Shown here: positions 40,070 through 49,093 of the stretch, piece by piece
Position numbering within the stretch: the stretch's first letter is position 1
How the letters are laid out: the number at the start of each line of letters is the position of its first letter
Assembly (NCBI GenBank): GCA_965247425.1
Contig: OZ252023.1
Location: forward strand, 1,798,001 to 1,862,000
Length of the DNA: 64,000 bases
Reading direction: 5' to 3'
From: CAZOZZ01 sp965247425
Lineage (GTDB): Bacteria > Acidobacteriota > Terriglobia > 20CM-2-55-15
The notes under the pieces: model-generated
Databases searched by the model: none
Told to the model about the DNA's origin: nothing
Seen by the model: the letters and a program-made list of their open reading frames with translations, nothing else
Program-made: the position numbers and the translations under genes

Positions 40070-41113
40070 TCAGTTGGAGGGCTCCAGCCCCTGGGTAATT
40101 CTGGAGATCAAATAATCGATCAACTCAAAATACGTGTCGATGCCGGGTTCGCCCTCGACCTGATTGGGCAGGACGATGACTCGCGCCCCGGTTTCCCGCG
40201 CGATGTGGTTTGGGAGTGCGGGATCGTAAAAGTTGTCGACGAGAATCAATGGAATGTTCTCCGCCTTGATGCGCATTGTCACCTGCCGCGTCTGCTGCGG
40301 CCCGGGCGGAATCCCGGGTCTTTCTTCGATCGTCCCTGACAGTTCCATCCCGAAGAGTTCGGCGAAGTAAACCCACACCTTGTGGAACTCGTAAATCTTC
40401 GTTCCGTTGAGCGCACGGGCCTGGGCGAGCCAGCCCCCTGCCATTGCCAGCAGTGGTTCGCCGCGGAACTTGTTCGATTCGAGAAACTCGTGAAGTTGTC
40501 CGGTCCACGCCAGTCGGGTCAGTTTGGAAATTCCCACCAGATTCAGAAGCTCCTCTCCGAACAGCGCTTCGTCGATCCGGCCGTGAAAACTCTCTTTTCG
40601 GCTTTCGTAGTAGCCGGCGTTCTCCGGGTCGACTCGTTTGAGCGCGTCGGCGATATTGGTGGCTTCGATCTTTGCGCGCAGTGGATCCAGCCAGACGTGC
40701 GGGTTGCCCTGGGGATGGATGTCGCCCATCTCCCGCGACAGGATGGAAGGGATTTCCAATGCCGCGATTCCTTCGGCGGCGGTGACCCGCCCCGATGTGC
40801 CGCGGAAAATTTTGGAGTTGCCCGAGCCGTTGACGACCTCGTCGGCCCACTGTTCCAGCGTGAAACCGTTCTCGATAAACAGATCGGCCTCTCGCGTCCG
40901 CCGCATCAGGACGGGGGTCGGTGTTACGAAGTGCGGGTCCTGATCTCCCCTGGAGAGCGCGACCACGTCGACGCGATCGCCGCCGACCTCTTCGACCAAC
41001 GCCTTGAGCGTCGGCAGCGTGGTCACGACCTTGATTGTTTGGGCCTCGGCGAAAGCGGAGCAGGCAAAAAACACAAACCAGGCCAGTATCAAATTTCGGC
41101 GGCTTGGGACCAT
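40070..41113 (-). CDS. Periplasmic metal-binding protein (ZnuA-like, cluster A-1)
   Basis: The 347-residue solute-binding protein has a signal peptide (ending SAFAEAQ) and the two-lobed cluster A-1 fold with a long backbone helix. Probable ligands are H in QDPHFVTPTPVLMRR, H in PQGNPHVWLDPLRAK, and E/H residues in KIYEFHKVWVYFAELFG. There is no histidine-rich loop, so a manganese or zinc role cannot be decided. A region of AENIPLILVDNFYDPALPNHIARETG is typical of the C-terminal lobe. It lies between the porin-like gene and the permease gene with short gaps, forming one operon. Confidence 0.88.
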   Translation of the reverse strand: MVPSRRNLILAWFVFFACSAFAEAQTIKVVTTLPTLKALVEEVGGDRVDVVALSRGDQDPHFVTPTPVLMRRTREADLFIENGFTLEQWADEVVNGSGNSKIFRGTSGRVTAAEGIAALEIPSILSREMGDIHPQGNPHVWLDPLRAKIEATNIADALKRVDPENAGYYESRKESFHGRIDEALFGEELLNLVGISKLTRLAWTGQLHEFLESNKFRGEPLLAMAGGWLAQARALNGTKIYEFHKVWVYFAELFGMELSGTIEERPGIPPGPQQTRQVTMRIKAENIPLILVDNFYDPALPNHIARETGARVIVLPNQVEGEPGIDTYFELIDYLISRITQGLEPSN

Positions 41114-41128
41114 CGTCTGCTGATCTCC

Positions 41129-42466
41129 TTACTTGTTCACCCAGAAGGGCTCGGGCGGATGCCCTCCGAAAATCCAGCTGAATTCCAGGAAAACCGAGTC
41201 TCTGCCGTTTTCGGCAAGGATGTCGCTCCACCGGTGCTCGTAGTTGAGCCGTAATCTGAAGAATTCGCTCACATAGTATGACAGATACGGCGTCACCCCA
41301 CGACGCGTCTTTCCGGGATCAGACAGGGTCTTGGTGTAGTCTCCACGGACCCCCACATACTTTCGACGGTCGAGCTGCCATTGCGTAAACACGCTACCAC
41401 CCCACGGACGGCGCGAGGGCGAGCCCGGATCGATTGAAGCGCGCGGGTCGGTGAACATGACCTCTCCGCCCAGCAAGTAAGACTTCGATTCCCCTTGCCG
41501 GAAAGGCTTCCACTTGTACATGAAATCGACAGCATGCAATCGAGTTGTGGACTTGTCCTCGCCGCCGGGATGCCAGTAGCTGGACCACCCTAGTTCCAGG
41601 TTATGGGTTCCATCGAAAGTATTAAACCATAGAAGCTTTCCCAGGTAGGCTTTCTTGCCGTTTGACTCGGGTGACACGGCGATGTCGCCGCCGTCGATGA
41701 TCTGCAGCTTGGCGGTGAGCGAGTCCTCTCCTTTCCAGGGTTTGGGGACGTAGAACTCCGCGGCCACGCCCTGCTGGATGAATCCTTCCTCTCCCAGAAG
41801 CTCTTCGGTCGACATCGACCGGAACGATTGCGGGAGAGCGTGGGTATGCAAGATGTTGAATTTTCCGAAATCCGGTCGAAACCGGCCGACCTTGAAGCGA
41901 AGCCCCAGCGGATTGGGCATGAATGGCAGTTTCTTGATGTTGATGTAACCTTCTTCGATACCTGCCTCGAAGTTCCCCGGGGTTTCAGATTCGAACGAAG
42001 CGATCAAGACCGCATCGGCAAAGGGATCGACCGGAACCCGCATGTCGATTTCCACTTCACGCAGATTCAGGTTGTTGTCGATCCGATCCCCGTCGGGTGA
42101 AAATATCCGGTCGCTGTCGCCGCGGGCGAGAAAGTTGCCGATCACCGATATCGACGGATTCAGTGTGTTGTAGGCACTCTGCGAGGCCGACGTCGTTGGG
42201 GCCGGAAGGGCCTCTTCGGCCCCTCCGCGCAGCATCTGAATCTGAAGCTCCTCCAACTGCGTTTCGAGAGACGCCATTCGCTGCTCATACTCGTCCCGGA
42301 GGCTCGCGAGTTCATCGCGAATCTGAGACAGTTGTCGAGCCGACGTCGGATCGGCACCGGACCGCCCCGGAACCTCCGAAGATCCTATTTCGCCGATTGC
42401 CTGCGCGGGAGCCGAAGTGCTCCAGATCCCGATCAAAAAAAAGATGACGACGACGGCTTGCTTCAT
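41129..42466 (-). CDS. Porin-like outer-membrane protein of the metal operon
   Basis: A signal peptide (MKQAVVVIFFLIGIWSTSAPAQA) is followed by a coiled-coil segment (residues about 40-80, ISQ...RDELASLRDEYEQRMASLETQLEELQIQ), then a beta-barrel-like region. The barrel region has alternating aromatic strands and the final phenylalanine-rich strand DSVFLEFSWIFGGH, close to a C-terminal lysine. The coiled coil plus barrel is the layout of trimeric OprP-like or zinc-operon porins seen next to ZnuA/ZnuB-type genes. The start at 42466 has a good ribosome site (gaggtgt). It likely lets the metal, or a metal complex, cross the outer membrane. Confidence 0.75.
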   Translation of the reverse strand: MKQAVVVIFFLIGIWSTSAPAQAIGEIGSSEVPGRSGADPTSARQLSQIRDELASLRDEYEQRMASLETQLEELQIQMLRGGAEEALPAPTTSASQSAYNTLNPSISVIGNFLARGDSDRIFSPDGDRIDNNLNLREVEIDMRVPVDPFADAVLIASFESETPGNFEAGIEEGYINIKKLPFMPNPLGLRFKVGRFRPDFGKFNILHTHALPQSFRSMSTEELLGEEGFIQQGVAAEFYVPKPWKGEDSLTAKLQIIDGGDIAVSPESNGKKAYLGKLLWFNTFDGTHNLELGWSSYWHPGGEDKSTTRLHAVDFMYKWKPFRQGESKSYLLGGEVMFTDPRASIDPGSPSRRPWGGSVFTQWQLDRRKYVGVRGDYTKTLSDPGKTRRGVTPYLSYYVSEFFRLRLNYEHRWSDILAENGRDSVFLEFSWIFGGHPPEPFWVNK

Positions 42467-42719
42467 AGGACACCTCGAAAAATAAATTGATCCTTCAAAC
42501 ATCGAACCTCATGCGGCTCTCACATCGATATGGATCCGTACAGGAGAGTCCGATAACTATATCAAACCGTAGCAATCGGGCAGGCAGCTACCTTCCGAAT
42601 CCCCATCCGTCAACTGACCACTGACCACTGACCACTTCTCCCCCCACTTCCCCCAACCCTTGATCCCCAAACCCCTGCATGATAGCTTTCCCTATCGATC
42701 GTCGTTAACGGAGAAAGCC
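42467..42719. other. Divergent gap between the metal operon and oppA
   Basis: This 253-bp region should hold the promoters of both operons. I see no clear Zur/Fur-type palindrome. A CTGACCACT tandem (42607-42640) lies nearer to oppA. Confidence 0.4.
42607..42640. repeat. CTGACCACT tandem repeat upstream of oppA
   Basis: Three units of ctgaccactga lie within caactgaccactgaccactg. Same family as at 19498-19537. Confidence 0.6.
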
Positions 42720-44630
42720 ATGGAAAGCAGTCGGTTCGCCGTGCGTGTGTTCATCGTCCTCGTCATGTCGGTGGCTGTTGCTGCCTGCAGTGGGGTTTCG
42801 GCCGATTCGGAATATTTCGGCAGGGTCCAACCTCCCGAAGGTCAGGTCATGCGGTACATCTCGGGATCGGAACCCGAGTCGCTGGATCCACCCGTCTCGT
42901 CGGGCCAACCCGAAGCCCGTCTCTACATGGCGCTGTTCGACGGGTTGACCGACTACGACCCGAAGACCTCCGTACCGATTCCGGGAGTTGCGGAGAGTTG
43001 GGAGGCCAACGAGGACAATTCGGAGTTCGTCTTCCACCTGCGCGAGAACGCGCGCTGGAGCAACGGCGAGCCTGTGACCGCCGGGGACTTTCTCTACTCC
43101 TGGCGCCGGGCGTTGTCGCCGGAGCTGGCTTCAAGAAATGCATACCTGGCTTACGACATCAAGTTCGCCCAGGCTTATAACGAGGGACAGGTGTTCGTCG
43201 GCGACCCGGAGACAGGAGAATTTTTACTGGAAGCCGGTTCATCCGAACAACCGTCCGTCGACGCGGATGACCCAGCGCCTGGAGACTTCACACCTTTTCG
43301 TTCATACATCACGGGCCCCGAGCGTCTGACGCTGCCCGGCGACGAGGCCGGCCGCGAAGCGTTGTTTGAAGAGAACCCGGAACTACGCGATCGCGTGGCC
43401 GGCCTGGAGTTCGTTCCCGTCGTCGGAGAGGACATCGGAATCGAAGCCGTCGACGACTACACCTTCAGGGTGACGCTTGTCCGTCCGGCGCCTTATTTTG
43501 TCGGCCTTGTCGCGCACCAGACCTTCAAGCCCGTTCTCAGGTGGCTTGTTGAGCAATACGGGGATGCGTGGACACGTCCTAGAAACATCATCACCAACGG
43601 CCCGTTCAAACTGGAATCCTGGAAGCCGTATAACGAACTCGTGATGGTCCGGGACCCGATGTACTGGGACGCCGAGGCGGTCCGTCTGGACAAGCTCATT
43701 TTCTACCCGATGGAAGATGCGACGACGATGATGAACCTGTACAAGGCGGGGGAGGTCGACGCGGTTTTCAACCATGTTGTACCCGTCGCCTGGCTCGACC
43801 TGATTCGTCCGTTACGCGACTACATGGACGCGCCCGAGAACGCCATCGGGTACTACATGTTCAACGTGACCCGGGCACCGATGGACGACGTGAGGGTTCG
43901 GAAAGCGTTCAATGCTGCGATTGACAAAGAGGCCCTGGCCGACTTTCGCCGTGTGACAAAACCTCTGACTGCCTTCACGCCCGAGGGAATCTATCCCGGT
44001 TATCCCCAACCCGGCGGGGATCCGTTCGACGCCGAACGTGCGAAGCAACTGCTCGCGGAGGCCGGTTACGCGGATGCCGACGGCAACTATGATCCGGAGA
44101 CCTTTCCGATCGGGGAGGTCGAGTTGACCTATAACACCTCGGAGGCCAACCGCCAGGTGGCCGAGTTCGTTCAGGCTCAGTGGAAGCAGAATCTGGGATT
44201 GACGGTTCCTCTCAAGAACATGGAGTGGAAGACCTTCCTGGTCACCCGGGCCGAATTGGACTACAAGGGCATTGGTCGAGCCGGCTGGGTGGGCGACTAC
44301 ATGGATCCATACAGTTTCCTGAACCTGTTTTACACCAAGGGAGGAGACAATGGGACAGGCTGGTGGGATCCGGAGTTTGTCCGTCTGCTCGATGAAGCCA
44401 ATCGCACTCTGGATTCGAGTGTCCGATATGAGTTGCTGGCCCAGGCCGAAGCTTACATGCTGGAGGCCCAACCTGTGATCCCGCTCGACACCGCCGCAAC
44501 GAACTGGATGAAGAAACCGTACGTCAAAGGGATGTACCCCAACCCGGGAACGCTTCATTCCTGGAAATTCGTTTACATCGAGCACGATCCCACTAAATGG
44601 GATCGCGGTGTTCCGGACATGAGTAACTAG
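42720..44630 (+). CDS. oppA: Oligopeptide ABC transporter, substrate-binding lipoprotein
   Basis: This SBP_bac_5 protein (636 residues) captures peptides in the periplasm. The N-terminus MESSRFAVRVFIVLVMSVAVAACSG has a lipobox (VAAC), so it is lipid-anchored. Family blocks: GSEPESLDPPVSSGQPEARLYMALFDGL, VFHLRENARWSNGEPVTAGDF, YMFNVTRAPMDDVRVRKAFNAAID and LTYNTSEANRQVAEFVQAQW. The ATG at 42720 has a ggagaaag ribosome site. The frame open from 42660 lacks one. First gene of a complete five-gene Opp operon. Confidence 0.95.
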   Translation: MESSRFAVRVFIVLVMSVAVAACSGVSADSEYFGRVQPPEGQVMRYISGSEPESLDPPVSSGQPEARLYMALFDGLTDYDPKTSVPIPGVAESWEANEDNSEFVFHLRENARWSNGEPVTAGDFLYSWRRALSPELASRNAYLAYDIKFAQAYNEGQVFVGDPETGEFLLEAGSSEQPSVDADDPAPGDFTPFRSYITGPERLTLPGDEAGREALFEENPELRDRVAGLEFVPVVGEDIGIEAVDDYTFRVTLVRPAPYFVGLVAHQTFKPVLRWLVEQYGDAWTRPRNIITNGPFKLESWKPYNELVMVRDPMYWDAEAVRLDKLIFYPMEDATTMMNLYKAGEVDAVFNHVVPVAWLDLIRPLRDYMDAPENAIGYYMFNVTRAPMDDVRVRKAFNAAIDKEALADFRRVTKPLTAFTPEGIYPGYPQPGGDPFDAERAKQLLAEAGYADADGNYDPETFPIGEVELTYNTSEANRQVAEFVQAQWKQNLGLTVPLKNMEWKTFLVTRAELDYKGIGRAGWVGDYMDPYSFLNLFYTKGGDNGTGWWDPEFVRLLDEANRTLDSSVRYELLAQAEAYMLEAQPVIPLDTAATNWMKKPYVKGMYPNPGTLHSWKFVYIEHDPTKWDRGVPDMSN

Positions 44631-44635
44631 GGGAG

Positions 44636-44710
44636 TCCGAAGTCGGGAAGAGCAGTGCACGCCTGTCCGGCTTTGGTGCTTAGACCTCGGACTTCGGGAC
44701 CTCGGACTTC
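44636..44710. repeat. GTCCGAAGTC/GACCTCGGACTTCGG repeat in the oppA-oppB junction
   Basis: gtccgaagtcgg (44636-44647) faces acctcggacttcgggacctcggacttcg (44686-44712, shortened). The same words occur at 46683-46832 and 54711-54775. Noncoding; it separates co-oriented operon genes. Confidence 0.6.
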
Positions 44711-44718
44711 GAAAACAA

Positions 44719-45639
44719 ATGTTCCGTTTTATAATCCGGCGATTGATCGTGACGATCCCCATGATCCTGGTGGTGGTGTCGCTGACCTGGGCCCTCATCC
44801 GGCTCGCCCCGGGCAATTTCTACACCGGCGAGAAACCTATTCCCCCTGCCATCGAGGCGAACCTGCGCGCAAAGTACGGGCTCGATCAACCCTGGTACGT
44901 GCAGTACGGAAAGATGCTGGGCAACACGTTGCGAGGGGATTTCGGAAACTCCCTCCGTTACCAGGGCCAGTCGGTCAATGAAATCCTGTTTATCTCGCTT
45001 CCGGTGTCGGCGGCCATCGGGTTTGCCGCCTACCTGGTGGCCGTGTTGATTGGAGTCACCGTTGGCGTCATTTCGGCGGTGAAGCAGAACACCCGGATGG
45101 ACTACACGTCGATGGGGTTTGCGATGATCGGGATATCCCTGCCCAACTTTGTCCTGGGCCCGATCCTTGTCCTGGGATTTGCGCTGACCCTGTACTGGCT
45201 GCCTCCCGCACGCTGGGAAGGGTTTTGGAGCGTGCACACGATCCTGCCGGTGCTCACGTTATCGGCTGTCTACATGGCTTACATCGCCCGTCTTGCCAGA
45301 TCCGGCATGCTCGAGGTGTTGGGATCGAACTACATCCGAACGGCTCGAGCGAAGGGGTTGGATGAGACCCGTGTGATCTTTCGACACGCGCTCCGTGGCG
45401 GATTGCTGCCGGTCGTATCCTTCTCGGGTCCGGCCCTGGCGTTCTTGATTTCCGGCACGGTCGTGGTCGAACGCATCTTCGCGTTGCCCGGGTTGGGGAA
45501 TTACTTCATCAACGCCAACCTCAACCGGGATGAACCGTTGATCATCGGCATCGTCGCGTTCATGTCGATCTCGATACTGCTGTTCAATTTACTGGTCGAT
45601 GTTGCTTATGGGTTTCTGGATCCCAGGGTGAGGTATTAG
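44719..45639 (+). CDS. oppB: Oligopeptide ABC transporter permease OppB
   Basis: This inner-membrane permease (306 residues) has six helices and the inner-membrane-component signature. It starts MFRFIIRRLIVTIPMILVVVSLTWALIRLAPG, the typical DppB/OppB N-terminus. The EAA-type loop is YIRTARAKGLDETRVIFRHALRGGLLPVV. It pairs with OppC to form the channel for peptides released by OppA. A gap of 88 bp, containing a repeat, separates it from oppA. Confidence 0.95.
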   Translation: MFRFIIRRLIVTIPMILVVVSLTWALIRLAPGNFYTGEKPIPPAIEANLRAKYGLDQPWYVQYGKMLGNTLRGDFGNSLRYQGQSVNEILFISLPVSAAIGFAAYLVAVLIGVTVGVISAVKQNTRMDYTSMGFAMIGISLPNFVLGPILVLGFALTLYWLPPARWEGFWSVHTILPVLTLSAVYMAYIARLARSGMLEVLGSNYIRTARAKGLDETRVIFRHALRGGLLPVVSFSGPALAFLISGTVVVERIFALPGLGNYFINANLNRDEPLIIGIVAFMSISILLFNLLVDVAYGFLDPRVRY

Positions 45640-45642
45640 GGG

Positions 45643-45678
45643 AAGTGGTTAGTGGTCAGTGGTCAGTGGTCAGTTGGG
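45643..45678. repeat. GGTCAGTGGTCAG tandem repeat in the oppB-oppC junction
   Basis: gtggttagtggtcagtggtc and one more unit start 4 bp after the oppB stop codon, in the opposite orientation to the copy before oppA. Confidence 0.6.
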
Positions 45679-45730
45679 GGAGCGGGAAAGCCCAACGGAT
45701 TGGGGAGACTGTGAGAAGCGATTCGGGATT

Positions 45731-46669
45731 ATGACACAGGCTGATGAAACAGAAGTTGTAGTCGGAACGTCTTTGTGGCGGGACGCGTGGCGGCGGTTGC
45801 TGCGGAATCGTCTGGCGGTTGTGGGGATGGTTTTCGTGGTTCTGATCACGATGGCTTCGATCATCGGTCCGCCGGTCATCGAAAGTGCGACCGGGTTTAC
45901 TTACGACTATATTCCTGCGGATTCGTCCCTGATCCGATCGTTTCCGCCGTTCACTGCGCCCGATGGGTCTTTTTCCTGGATCCATCCCATGGGAACCGAC
46001 GAGGCTGGGCGCGATATCCTGGCGCGGGTCCTGCTGGGCGGTCGGATTTCGCTGATGGTCGGAATCATCTCCACCATCGTGTCGCTGGTAATCGGTGTGA
46101 CCTATGGCGCTACCGCCGGGTATCTGGGTGGTGGTGTCGACGACGCCATGATGCGGATCGTGGATGTGCTCTATGCGATTCCGTACATGATGGTCGTTAT
46201 CGTTCTGCTGGCTTTTTTCGGCGGCCAGTCGCCTCTGGGGCAGTTGTTCCTGCTCTTCCTGGCACTCGGCGCCGTTTCCTGGTTGACCATGGCCCGGATC
46301 GTACGCGGACAGGTGATGTCGCTCAAGAATCAGGAATTCGTTCTGGCCGCGCGGGCGACGGGCGTGCCGACGTGGAAAATCATTTCGAGGCACCTGGTAC
46401 CCAACACCCTCGGTCCGGTCGTTGTCTACGCCACGTTGACGATTCCATCCGTCATGCTTCTCGAGGCGTTTCTGTCATTTCTCGGGCTCGGCGTTCAGGC
46501 CCCCCTGGCGTCCTGGGGCAGCCTGTCCGCCGACGGAATTCGCAACATCGCGGTGTTCCCGTGGCAGCTGATTTTCCCGGGCGTTACCATGGCCGCGACA
46601 CTGTTCTCTTTGAACTTTATGGGTGACGGCCTCAGGGATGCACTGGATCCCCAGACGAGGAAAATGTAG
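45731..46669 (+). CDS. oppC: Oligopeptide ABC transporter permease OppC
   Basis: The 312-residue partner permease starts at ATG 45731 (MTQADETEVVVGTSLWRDAWRRLLRNRLAV). The frame upstream of it reads through the GGTCAGT repeat and is rejected. Typical OppC/DppC features are HPMGTDEAGRDILARVLLGGRIS, the EAA loop ARATGVPTWKIISRHLVPN, and the C-terminal LNFMGDGLRDALDPQTRKM. With OppB it forms the translocation pore. Confidence 0.95.
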   Translation: MTQADETEVVVGTSLWRDAWRRLLRNRLAVVGMVFVVLITMASIIGPPVIESATGFTYDYIPADSSLIRSFPPFTAPDGSFSWIHPMGTDEAGRDILARVLLGGRISLMVGIISTIVSLVIGVTYGATAGYLGGGVDDAMMRIVDVLYAIPYMMVVIVLLAFFGGQSPLGQLFLLFLALGAVSWLTMARIVRGQVMSLKNQEFVLAARATGVPTWKIISRHLVPNTLGPVVVYATLTIPSVMLLEAFLSFLGLGVQAPLASWGSLSADGIRNIAVFPWQLIFPGVTMAATLFSLNFMGDGLRDALDPQTRKM

Positions 46670-46682
46670 GACGGGTAGGGAT

Positions 46683-46832
46683 GGGGAAGTCCGAGGTCCG
46701 AAGTCCGAGGTCCGGGTTGAAGAGTTCAGCATGAGTTTGCGAGATGACCGTCCAGTGTTTCTTAATCAGTTTTTTCGTCCTCGTCTCGACTTTGGACCTT
46801 GGACTTCGGACACCGGACCCCGGACTTCTCCT
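46683..46832. repeat. GTCCGAGGTCCGAAGTCC repeat pair in the oppC-oppD junction
   Basis: gtccgaggtccgaagtccga (46687-46706) and ctttggaccttggacttcgg (46790-46809) form an inverted pair around about 90 bp of noncoding sequence. It breaks up the opp operon between permease and ATPase genes. Confidence 0.6.
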
Positions 46833-46852
46833 CCTGCAAATGGAATCCGCGT

Positions 46853-47851
46853 ATGAGTAGCTCCACACTATTGTCCGTTCGGGGACTCCAGACCTATTTC
46901 GAAACCGAAGATGGGACGGTTCGGGCGGTCGACGGAATTGATTTCGATCTGGAGAAGGGGAGAACCCTCGGGATCGTGGGTGAATCCGGGTCGGGTAAGT
47001 CCGTCACCAACCTGTCGGTGATGCGCCTGATCCCACAGCCGCCGGGTCGGATTGCAGGGGGAGCGATCCATTTCGACGGAAGCGATCTCCTTAAGTTATC
47101 GAACGAAGAGATGCGGCGGATTCGAGGGGACCGGATCGCGATGATCTTTCAGGATCCGATGACGTCGCTGAATCCGTTCATGCGCATCTCCCAACAGTTG
47201 ATGGAAGTCACCCGGCTTCATCGCGGATATGGGAAGCAGCAGGCTTACGATCATGCGATCCGGATGCTGGATCTCGTAGGAATTCCGGACGCTCGCGATC
47301 GCGCCGCCAGTTATCCTCACGAGTTTTCGGGAGGAATGCGTCAACGTGTCATGATCGCGATGGCCCTGTCTTGCGAGCCGGAACTGTTGATCGCTGACGA
47401 GCCGACGACAGCCCTCGACGTCACGATCCAGGCACAGATCCTGGAACTGATACGGAAGCTGAAGCAAGAAACCGGGACCAGCGTAATCTTGATCACGCAT
47501 GACCTGGGGGTCGTTGCGGGAATGGCCGACGATGTCATCGTGATGTACGCGGGCAAAGTTTTTGAGCAGGCCTCGACCTCCAGGTTGTTTGCGGCTCCCG
47601 GAAATCCTTATACACAGGGACTGCTCCGGTCCGTGCCGGGTCCGACCTCGAACGGGCGCGAACTCTACCAGATTCCCGGGCTGCCCCCGGACCTGGCGCA
47701 CCTGCCGTCCGGATGTCCGTTCGCTCCGCGATGCGAAAAGGTTCGTGACATCTGCAGGAACGAGTTTCCGCCTTTTGTCGAAGTAGAGCCCGGACACCAT
47801 TCACTCTGTCATTTTGCCGCCGAAGTTTTCACCGGCGCTGGTGGTTCCTGA
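46853..47851 (+). CDS. oppD: Oligopeptide ABC transporter ATPase OppD
   Basis: This 332-residue ATPase starts at ATG 46853 (MSSSTLLSVRGLQTYFET). Motifs: Walker A GIVGESGSGKSVTNLSVMR, Q-loop MIFQDPMTSLNPFMR, signature HEFSGGMRQRVMIAMAL, Walker B LLIADEPTTALDVTIQAQ and switch ILITHDLGVVAGMAD. The oligopeptide-type C-terminal extension carries a cysteine cluster (PSGCPFAPRCEKVRDIC), which in this family binds an iron-sulfur cluster. It pairs with OppF, whose gene starts 2 bp later. Confidence 0.95.
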   Translation: MSSSTLLSVRGLQTYFETEDGTVRAVDGIDFDLEKGRTLGIVGESGSGKSVTNLSVMRLIPQPPGRIAGGAIHFDGSDLLKLSNEEMRRIRGDRIAMIFQDPMTSLNPFMRISQQLMEVTRLHRGYGKQQAYDHAIRMLDLVGIPDARDRAASYPHEFSGGMRQRVMIAMALSCEPELLIADEPTTALDVTIQAQILELIRKLKQETGTSVILITHDLGVVAGMADDVIVMYAGKVFEQASTSRLFAAPGNPYTQGLLRSVPGPTSNGRELYQIPGLPPDLAHLPSGCPFAPRCEKVRDICRNEFPPFVEVEPGHHSLCHFAAEVFTGAGGS

Positions 47852-47853
47852 GA

Positions 47854-48939
47854 ATGGTTGTGGATCACCATAGTTCACCCGACGCCTCGTCTAACGACAC
47901 GTTGTTGTCGGTGAGGGACCTGAAGGTCCATTTCGACTTGGGTGGCGGTACGGTGTGGGATCGGATGACGGGAGGCAACCCGCTTCCGCAAGTCGTCAAG
48001 GCTGTGGATGGCGTGTCTCTCGAAATCCGAACGGGTGAGACGCTCGGACTGGTGGGTGAATCGGGTTGTGGCAAGTCGACGTTTGGCCGCGCACTGCTGA
48101 TGTTGAACGAACCGACCTCCGGGCAGGTCTTTTTCGAAGGGATCGATCTAGCGAGCCTGTCCACCAGGCAGATGCGGAGCCAGCGCCGTCACCTGCAGAT
48201 GATCTTTCAAGATCCATACGCGTCGCTGAACCCCCGGATGACGGCCGGCCAGATCATAGCCGAGCCCGTCGAAACGTTCCGTCTGGCAGCCGGAGCCGAG
48301 AAGGAGAAACGGATTCGTGAGCTGATGGAGACCGTCGGTCTCAGCCCGCGGTTCATCCAGCGATATCCGCACGAGTTTTCAGGCGGCCAGCAGCAGCGGA
48401 TCGGGATCGCTCGTGCACTGGCCGCCAATCCGGACTTCATCGTGGCGGACGAACCCATATCGGCGTTGGATGTTTCGATCCAGGCGCAGATCATCAACCT
48501 GATCGAGCGGCTGCAGCGCGAGCGAAACCTGACCTACCTTTTCATTTCACATGATCTGCGGGCTATCCGGCACACATCAGATCGAGTGGCCGTGATGTAC
48601 CTCGGCAAGCTTGTAGAGGTCGCCGGTGCGGACGTCGTGTATCACGAGCCCCTGATGCCGTACACCAAGGCCCTGATCTCGGCCGTTCCGTTTCCCGATC
48701 CGGTCGCCGAACGGTCGCGAAAAAGGATCGTTCTCGAAGGCGACGTCCCGTCGCCGATCAACCCCCCATCCGGATGCCGCTTCCACACCCGTTGCCCCTA
48801 CGCCGTCCCCGAGTGCTCCGAACGCGAACCCCACCTGGTCGAAATCAAACCCGATCACCTGGCCGCCTGCATCAGAATCAGCCCGGACCACCCCGACGTC
48901 GACAGTGTCGCCTCCGGCGCAACACCGGGGCTTCGCTGA
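47854..48939 (+). CDS. oppF: Oligopeptide ABC transporter ATPase OppF
   Basis: The 361-residue second ATPase of the Opp system has Walker A LVGESGCGKSTFGRALLML, Q-loop MIFQDPYASLNPRMT, and signature HEFSGGQQQRIGIARAL. Walker B is IVADEPISALDVSIQAQ and the switch is LFISHDLRAIRHTSDRV. The C-terminal extension again has the cysteine cluster (PSGCRFHTRCPYAVPEC). The insertion after the first strand (GGGTVWDRMTGGNPLPQV) is common in OppF. It closes the operon. A CGCAAAG repeat follows and then the second IS1380 copy. Confidence 0.95.
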   Translation: MVVDHHSSPDASSNDTLLSVRDLKVHFDLGGGTVWDRMTGGNPLPQVVKAVDGVSLEIRTGETLGLVGESGCGKSTFGRALLMLNEPTSGQVFFEGIDLASLSTRQMRSQRRHLQMIFQDPYASLNPRMTAGQIIAEPVETFRLAAGAEKEKRIRELMETVGLSPRFIQRYPHEFSGGQQQRIGIARALAANPDFIVADEPISALDVSIQAQIINLIERLQRERNLTYLFISHDLRAIRHTSDRVAVMYLGKLVEVAGADVVYHEPLMPYTKALISAVPFPDPVAERSRKRIVLEGDVPSPINPPSGCRFHTRCPYAVPECSEREPHLVEIKPDHLAACIRISPDHPDVDSVASGATPGLR

Positions 48940-48952
48940 GCATCGTTTTCAA

Positions 48953-49079
48953 CGCAAAAACGCAAAGACGCAGAGTACGCAAAGTAGAACAGTGCGGGTT
49001 GATTCCGGACCAAGGCCCTATCTTTTTGCGTCCTTTGCGTCCTTTGCGTCTCTGCGTCTTTGCGTCTTTGCGTTGAGTC
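48953..49079. repeat. CGCAAAGACGCAGAG inverted repeat after oppF
   Basis: aacgcaaaaacgcaaagacg (48953-48972) and cgtctctgcgtctttgcgtc (49047-49066) form an inverted pair about 75 bp apart. The words are related to the CGCAGAG repeats at 4206-4363 and 5394-5563. Confidence 0.65.
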
Positions 49080-49093
49080 CTCTTTAGATCTAG

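Noticed and set aside
42467..42606. A Zur or Fur box in front of the metal operon
   Set aside because: Some A/T-rich half sites (gatatgg, gataacta) occur, but no palindrome with proper spacing.
43812..44816. A 334-residue minus-strand frame
   Set aside because: It is antisense to oppA; no domain.
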